Part shown: positions 14,611 through 18,513 of the stretch, in pieces
Layout: each line of letters begins with the position of its first letter
Numbering within the stretch: the first letter of the stretch is position 1
DNA from: Candidatus Cloacimonadota bacterium
GTDB taxonomy: Bacteria > Cloacimonadota > Cloacimonadia > Cloacimonadales > TCS61
Reading direction: 5' to 3'
NCBI GenBank assembly: GCA_030668345.1
Contig: DAOUUD010000012.1
Span: 1 to 18,513, forward strand
Length of the DNA: 18,513 nucleotides
Translations under genes and position numbers: made by a program
Notes under the pieces: generated by a model
What the model was told of the DNA's origin: nothing
Databases searched by the model: none
The model's input: only the letters and a program-made list of their open reading frames with translations

Positions 14611-16479
14611 ATGGCAGATGCTCGACCCCTTAAGAGGATCATTGCTACAGATTGTGGAAGTACAACCACCAAATCAATCCTGATTGAATATATCGATGGT
14701 GAATATCGCCAGACAGTGCGTGGCGAAGCACCAACCACTGTGGAAAAACCGCTGAACGACGTTACCAAAGGCGTTATAAATGCTGTTACCGAATTGGAAG
14801 AATTGGCTCGTTTGAAATACAAGGATGATAGTATAAAATTTATTAAAGATGATACGATCTGGATATCTGAAAAAGAAAATGAGGGTGTAGATGCATATGT
14901 GTCCACCAGTAGTGCCGGTGGTGGTTTGCAAATGATGGTAACCGGTGTGGTAGCCAAAATGACAGGTGAAAGTGCCGAACGTGCAGCCCTGGGTGCCGGA
15001 GCAATTGTAATGGACCTGATCGCCAGTAACGATAAACGAGCAAATTATGAGAAGATCGAGCGTATCCGCCAGATGCGTCCCGATATGATATTGATGGCTG
15101 GCGGTGTGGATGGTGGAACCACCAAACATGTGGCAGAAATGGGAGAACTGGTGGCTGCTGCCGATCCCAGACCACGCTTGGGTTCCAGTTACAAACTCCC
15201 CGTAATATACGCAGGAAATAATAAAGCCCGTGATATCATCAAGGATGCATTGGGAGAGAAAACAGACCTTATCATTACAGATAATCTTCGTCCTACACTG
15301 GAAAATGAAAATCTTGGTCCCGCTCGTGATAAAATCCATGATCTTTTTATGGAACACGTTATGGCTCAAGCTCCCGGTTATAACAAACTGATGAGCTGGG
15401 TAAAGGGACCCAAAGACGGTAAATTAGTAACCATCCCCATCATGCCTACTCCGGCAGCCGTAGGAAACATTATGCAAACGATTGCCAAAGTGTATGATAT
15501 TGAAGTTCTGGGTGTGGATATCGGTGGTGCAACAACAGACATCTTTTCCGTTTTTACCAAAAATAAAGTTTTCAATAGAACCGTGAGCGCTAACCTGGGA
15601 TTGAGTTACAGCATTTCCAACGTACTGGCAACTGCAGGATTGGAAGAGATCTTACGATGGGTACCATTTGATATTGATGAATCCGGTTTGAGAAACATGA
15701 TAAAAAACAAAATGATCCGCCCCACAACTATTCCTCAACAGTTGGAAGAACTTGTTCTGGAACAGGCTATTGCCAAAGAGGCTTTGAAGTATGCTTTTAT
15801 CCAGCATAAAGAGTTTGCTGTGGGACTAAAAGGAGCCCAGCGGCAGCGTGAGATATCGGAAGCATTTTCACAATCTACTTCCGGTGAATCTGTCGTGAAT
15901 ATGATGACTCTTGATCTGCTGGTTGGTTCGGGTGGTGTTCTTTCTCACGCTCCACGTAGAAACCAGAGCGCCATGATGATGGTAGATGCGTTCCTGCCGG
16001 AATGCATTACCAGGCTGGCGGTGGATAGTATCTTTATGATGCCTCAACTGGGTGTACTGGCAGAGATCAGTGAAAAAGCAGCTACTGAAGTTTTTGAAAA
16101 AGACTGTCTTATTTATCTCGGCTGTTGTGTTGCTCCTGTTGGCAAGATCAAACCCGATAAAATTGCACTTACAGCAAAGATCGAGCTTCCAAATGGTGAA
16201 GTATTTCAGGAAGATATAAAATTTGGGGAAGTGAGATTGCTGCCCTGCGGTGTTGGAGAAACAGCTAAAGCTACTCTTAAACCCGGCAGAGGTCTGGATA
16301 TCGGGGAAGGAAAGGGACAGGAAATTAATACTGAACTGCAAGGCGGTGTGGTTGGAATCGTTCTCGATACACGTGGTCGCAGGCCGTTCACTCTTCCTTT
16401 AGAAGCATCCAAACGCGTTCCGCTTCTTAAGAAATGGATGAAAGAATTCAAAGCCTATCCTGAAGAGATATTAAAATAG
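14611..16479 (+). CDS. MutL/GlmL-family ASKHA ATPase, long form
   Basis: This is the MutL family named after its place in glutamate mutase operons, not the mismatch-repair MutL. These actin/Hsp70-fold ATPases are thought to guard or reactivate B12-dependent mutases. The 622-residue protein shows phosphate-1 ATDCGSTTTK (12-21), STSSAGGGLQMM (98-109), MAGGVDGGTTKH (162-173) and phosphate-2 VDIGGATTDIF (302-312). The C-terminal part contains LVGSGGVLSHAPRR, which suits an adenosine-binding motif. At 622 residues it is clearly longer than the roughly 460-residue clostridial GlmL; the extra length includes the last 130 or so residues of beta-rich sequence. No mutase subunit, B12 carrier or related gene is near. 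It sits between two uncharacterised genes that seem to form a set with it. Confidence 0.88.
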   Translation: MADARPLKRIIATDCGSTTTKSILIEYIDGEYRQTVRGEAPTTVEKPLNDVTKGVINAVTELEELARLKYKDDSIKFIKDDTIWISEKENEGVDAYVSTSSAGGGLQMMVTGVVAKMTGESAERAALGAGAIVMDLIASNDKRANYEKIERIRQMRPDMILMAGGVDGGTTKHVAEMGELVAAADPRPRLGSSYKLPVIYAGNNKARDIIKDALGEKTDLIITDNLRPTLENENLGPARDKIHDLFMEHVMAQAPGYNKLMSWVKGPKDGKLVTIPIMPTPAAVGNIMQTIAKVYDIEVLGVDIGGATTDIFSVFTKNKVFNRTVSANLGLSYSISNVLATAGLEEILRWVPFDIDESGLRNMIKNKMIRPTTIPQQLEELVLEQAIAKEALKYAFIQHKEFAVGLKGAQRQREISEAFSQSTSGESVVNMMTLDLLVGSGGVLSHAPRRNQSAMMMVDAFLPECITRLAVDSIFMMPQLGVLAEISEKAATEVFEKDCLIYLGCCVAPVGKIKPDKIALTAKIELPNGEVFQEDIKFGEVRLLPCGVGETAKATLKPGRGLDIGEGKGQEINTELQGGVVGIVLDTRGRRPFTLPLEASKRVPLLKKWMKEFKAYPEEILK

Positions 16480-16571
16480 TATAAAAAGAAAAGAAAAAAT
16501 GGAATTAGCAATGAACAATATAAACAAAAAGACATATTCGATTGGTTCGTTTTTGTTAGTTGTTTATACAT

Positions 16572-16577
16572 AGGAGG
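16572..16577 (+). promoter_or_regulatory. Ribosome binding site that sets the start at 16584
   Basis: AGGAGG lies 6 bases before ATG 16584, a near-ideal arrangement. An upstream in-frame TTG at 16560 is rejected because it precedes this site. Confidence 0.8.
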
Positions 16578-16583
16578 AAATTA

Positions 16584-17708
16584 ATGGCACAAGCATATTC
16601 CCCGGGTTTAACTGTAACAGATAATATAGTACTAAAAAAAGAAAGAATCTTGCCTTTGAAGGGAACTGTTCTCGTAAAAAAAGGTGATAAAGTAAAAGCA
16701 GAAGATTTAGTAGCAGAAACTTTACTTCCCGGAAAAGTCGTTCCATTCAACTTATCTAATAAATTGGGTGTTACTCCACCCATGCATATGCAATATGTTA
16801 AAGTAAAAGCTGGTGATAAAATAAAGAAAGGAGACCTGCTCGCTCAAACCAATGGATTTTTAGGTCTTTTTAAATCAACCGTAAAATCCCCAATCGTTGG
16901 AGAGATTGAAAATATTTCCAAGATCACCGGACAGATGTTACTACGCGAACCCAAAATTCCTGTTCAGGTTAAAGCTTTTATAGCTGGCGTTGTGGTGGAG
17001 GTTATACCGGAAGAAGGTGTGATAATAGAAAACAAATCTGCTTATATACAGGGAATTTTCGGCATCGGTGGCGAAACATTTGGTGAGATCAAGATGCTGG
17101 TAGATTCACCCGGACAACCTTTAGACGTAAAAATGATAGATGATTCCTGTAAAGACAAAATCATCGTCTGCGGTGCAATGGTCAGTTATGCAGTTATAAA
17201 AAAAGCCCAGGAAGTTGGTGTTTCCGGCATCATTACAGGTGGAATCGATGATCGTGACCTGAACAAACTTCTCGGGTATAATATCGGTGTTGCTATTACC
17301 GGTCATGAAGAAGTGGGACTCACCATCGTTGTTACCGAAGGTTTCGGAGAGATAGGTATGGCAAAAAAGACTTATGGGCTTCTTAAACAATTCGATGGTC
17401 ATAAAGCATCTATTCACGGTATCACCCAAATCCGTGCCGGTGTAATGCGCCCCGAGATCATTATTCCAATTAAATTCAAAGAAGAAGAGCTCACAGAACC
17501 TGAAACCAGGATGTCCACATTGGAAATAGGAACCACTATCCGCGTAATCCGTCAGCCTAATTTTGGCGTTATCGGTAAAGTTACAGGTTTGCCGGAACAA
17601 CTCACGAAAGTGGAAAGTGAAACACTGGTTCGCATACTGGAAGCTGAACTGGAGAACGGTGAAAAAGTAATTATCCCGCGTGCCAATGTGGAAGTGATAG
17701 AAAATTAA
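16584..17708 (+). CDS. Uncharacterised protein with lipoyl-like and SH3/KOW-like segments
   Basis: This 374-residue cytoplasmic-looking protein has no name that I can give. Residues 22-50 (LPLKGTVLVKKGDKVKAEDLVA) and 70-120 (VKVKAGDKIKKGDLLAQT...VKSPIVGEIENIS) read as barrel-sandwich hybrid halves like those in biotin/lipoyl domains, RnfC and RNA polymerase beta-prime; no biotinylation or lipoylation lysine motif is seen. Residues 190-290 look like an alpha/beta fold, with KIIVCGAMVSYAVIKKA, GVSGIITGGIDD and IVVTEGFGEIGMA. The C-terminal 60 residues (FGVIGKVTGLP...ENGEKVIIPRANVEVIE) resemble an SH3/KOW barrel. It follows the MutL-type ATPase by 104 bases on the same strand and precedes a strong terminator. 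A role as adaptor or scaffold for the ATPase is inferred from neighbourhood alone. Confidence 0.85.
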   Translation: MAQAYSPGLTVTDNIVLKKERILPLKGTVLVKKGDKVKAEDLVAETLLPGKVVPFNLSNKLGVTPPMHMQYVKVKAGDKIKKGDLLAQTNGFLGLFKSTVKSPIVGEIENISKITGQMLLREPKIPVQVKAFIAGVVVEVIPEEGVIIENKSAYIQGIFGIGGETFGEIKMLVDSPGQPLDVKMIDDSCKDKIIVCGAMVSYAVIKKAQEVGVSGIITGGIDDRDLNKLLGYNIGVAITGHEEVGLTIVVTEGFGEIGMAKKTYGLLKQFDGHKASIHGITQIRAGVMRPEIIIPIKFKEEELTEPETRMSTLEIGTTIRVIRQPNFGVIGKVTGLPEQLTKVESETLVRILEAELENGEKVIIPRANVEVIEN

Positions 17709-17723
17709 TTTTAAATTAGATAT

Positions 17724-17759
17724 AAAAAACGGGGCTTTAGTTTTTAAGCCCCGTTTTTT
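17724..17759. terminator. Strong intrinsic terminator, works in both directions
   Basis: A perfect 14-bp inverted repeat, with arms 17724-17737 and 17746-17759, surrounds an 8-base loop. The core is CGGGGCTT/AAGCCCCG, flanked by A6 on the left and T6 on the right, so a T-run follows the stem on either strand. It lies between converging genes ending at 17708 (+) and 17773 (-) and can serve both. Confidence 0.95.
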
Positions 17760-17772
17760 ATTAATCGTAATT

Positions 17773-18396
17773 CTATTCTAACTCTATCCTCAACTGCTCA
17801 TCCACGGTCAGGTTGTTGTAATCAACATAACTGCTGTCAAACCAGCCGTTCTGGTATTCAATAACAAATGAATAAATAATAGAATCGTAGGCTGTGGTTG
17901 CTTTCAACCTGCTCCAGATGGAATCTCCGGAAAGAATTGGATAATCTATTAAAGCAACAAGTGAATCGTTATCATCAGTATAATAGGAGAAATCAATCAC
18001 ATCCACTTCAGAGTTATTGATCAGTTTTACACCAGCGTGGGTGGGTTCGCAATAGATCTTTAACACTTCATTGGCAGGTATATTGAGCGTAGTTTCGGTA
18101 TAATAATCTCCGCTGGGAGAGCCGTCGTTATTTGCCCACTGCATCATAAAGGTTTCGCCTTCGAGTGTCATATCAACTTTGGTTGTTTCATCTCCCCAGA
18201 AAAGGAACTGGCTGCCTGTGTCCACGGTTATGGTTTTGCTTGGATCGGTGTCGGGTGAACCTGCCAGGATGTAATCGCTGCCTTCGATAGTGAAATAAAG
18301 ATAGTGGTCTGTGCGGTTGATTATTTTTATATCTCCTTCAGAGGAACAGCCTGCAAGTATGATAACTGGAAGGATGAATAGAAATATTTTTTTCAT
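17773..18396 (-). CDS. Lipoprotein with two similar beta-rich domains
   Basis: The 207-residue protein begins MKKIFLFILPVIILAGCSS, a type II signal with lipobox LAGC and the cysteine at residue 17; serine after it fits outer-membrane sorting. GGAGG at 18401-18405 (- strand) lies 4 bases before the start. The mature part holds two related units, about 22-120 and 122-207. Each opens with a K-(I/L)-I-N-x-(S/T) strand (IKIINRT and VKLINNS) and closes with a L-x(7)-L-(K/R)-I strand (LNIPANEVLKI and LTVDEQLRI), which points to an internal duplication. It is acidic and rich in Tyr, Asp, Ser and Thr, as is common for surface or periplasmic proteins. I do not recognise a named family. It is the only - strand gene and stands alone behind the shared terminator. 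Confidence 0.85.
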   Translation of the reverse strand: MKKIFLFILPVIILAGCSSEGDIKIINRTDHYLYFTIEGSDYILAGSPDTDPSKTITVDTGSQFLFWGDETTKVDMTLEGETFMMQWANNDGSPSGDYYTETTLNIPANEVLKIYCEPTHAGVKLINNSEVDVIDFSYYTDDNDSLVALIDYPILSGDSIWSRLKATTAYDSIIYSFVIEYQNGWFDSSYVDYNNLTVDEQLRIELE

Positions 18397-18456
18397 GCTA
18401 CCTCCGGGTTTGCATTTTTCGTTCCCCGGTCCTAACTTGAGAACGGATAACAGCTA

Positions 18457-18482
18457 TGTCTCCAAGCTGAGGCTTGGAGACA
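18457..18482. repeat. Perfect 11-bp inverted repeat upstream of the lipoprotein
   Basis: TGTCTCCAAGC (18457-18467) and GCTTGGAGACA (18472-18482) are perfect reverse complements around a TGAG loop. No T-run follows on either strand, so it is not a standard terminator. It lies about 60 bases before the start of the - strand lipoprotein, in its presumed promoter or leader. It may be a dispersed palindromic repeat, a 5' leader hairpin or a protein-binding site. The rest of the end region (18483-18513) is AT-rich with no gene seen. Confidence 0.8.
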
Positions 18483-18513
18483 AGATTCTATAATATTATT
18501 TCAAATTAAAGAA

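Noticed and set aside
14674..15369. Long antisense open frame (231 codons) within the MutL-type gene, with another at 14843-15175
   Set aside because: The MutL-type motifs fix the coding strand here. The antisense products are rich in His, Cys, Thr and Ile with no domain, as expected for the complement of a well-conserved gene.
14611..16479. Reading the gene as DNA mismatch-repair MutL
   Set aside because: The protein has ASKHA phosphate motifs (DCGSTTTK, VDIGGATTD) and none of the GHKL ATPase motifs of mismatch-repair MutL; the shared name is accidental.
16542..16570. TTGGTT-N17-TATACA, a promoter-like pair before the gene at 16584
   Set aside because: A transcript from it would begin at about the ribosome binding site (16572-16577), leaving no usable leader; the gene is more likely read through from the ATPase gene.

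Overview
The window reads as an ordinary chromosomal stretch of a Gram-negative anaerobe of moderately low GC content. My best guess is the Candidatus Cloacimonadota (WWE1) / FCB group. This rests on the mix of genes (long MutL-type ATPase, SLBB-repeat export-like protein, anaerobic-type EtfB, Lgt with lipoproteins) and not on any marker gene, so it is tentative. An outer membrane is implied by two lipoproteins with clear lipoboxes, by Lgt and by the Wza-like SLBB protein. No mobile element, CRISPR array, tRNA or rRNA was seen. The window is densely coded: the longest gap between genes is about 215 bases, and every gene but the last lies on the + strand.

Layout. (1) 3-590: end of a TPR protein cut by the window edge. 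(2) 616-4026: mfd, transcription-repair coupling factor. (3) 4114-7609: a surface-glycan block with an SLBB-repeat export-like protein, an SDR nucleotide-sugar epimerase/dehydratase and a WbpE-like aminotransferase. (4) 7618-8400: etfB without etfA. (5) 8430-9810: lgt overlapping a small LAGC-box lipoprotein gene. (6) 9877-12442: purB, a shortened phosphatidylserine-decarboxylase-like gene and pssA, tightly packed. (7) 12658-14039: a hypothetical gene overlapping comF by 4 bases. (8) 14213-17708: a three-gene set made of a small basic protein, a long MutL-type ASKHA ATPase and a protein with lipoyl-like and SH3-like segments, closed by a strong symmetrical terminator at 17724-17759. (9) 17773-18396 on the - strand: a lipoprotein with two similar domains, with a perfect 11-bp inverted repeat upstream of it.

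How they work together. Block 3 could make and export an amino-sugar-containing glycan. Blocks 5 and 6 concern the envelope: lipidation of lipoproteins and aminophospholipid synthesis. Block 8 is the most interesting part. MutL proteins normally accompany B12-dependent carbon-skeleton or amino mutases, yet no mutase subunit is present and the transcription unit ends here. The ATPase is flanked by two proteins of no known function, so this set may do a separate job. Several starts were moved from the longest open frame to an internal codon with a good ribosome binding site (4114, 9208, 9877, 12658, 14611, 16584).
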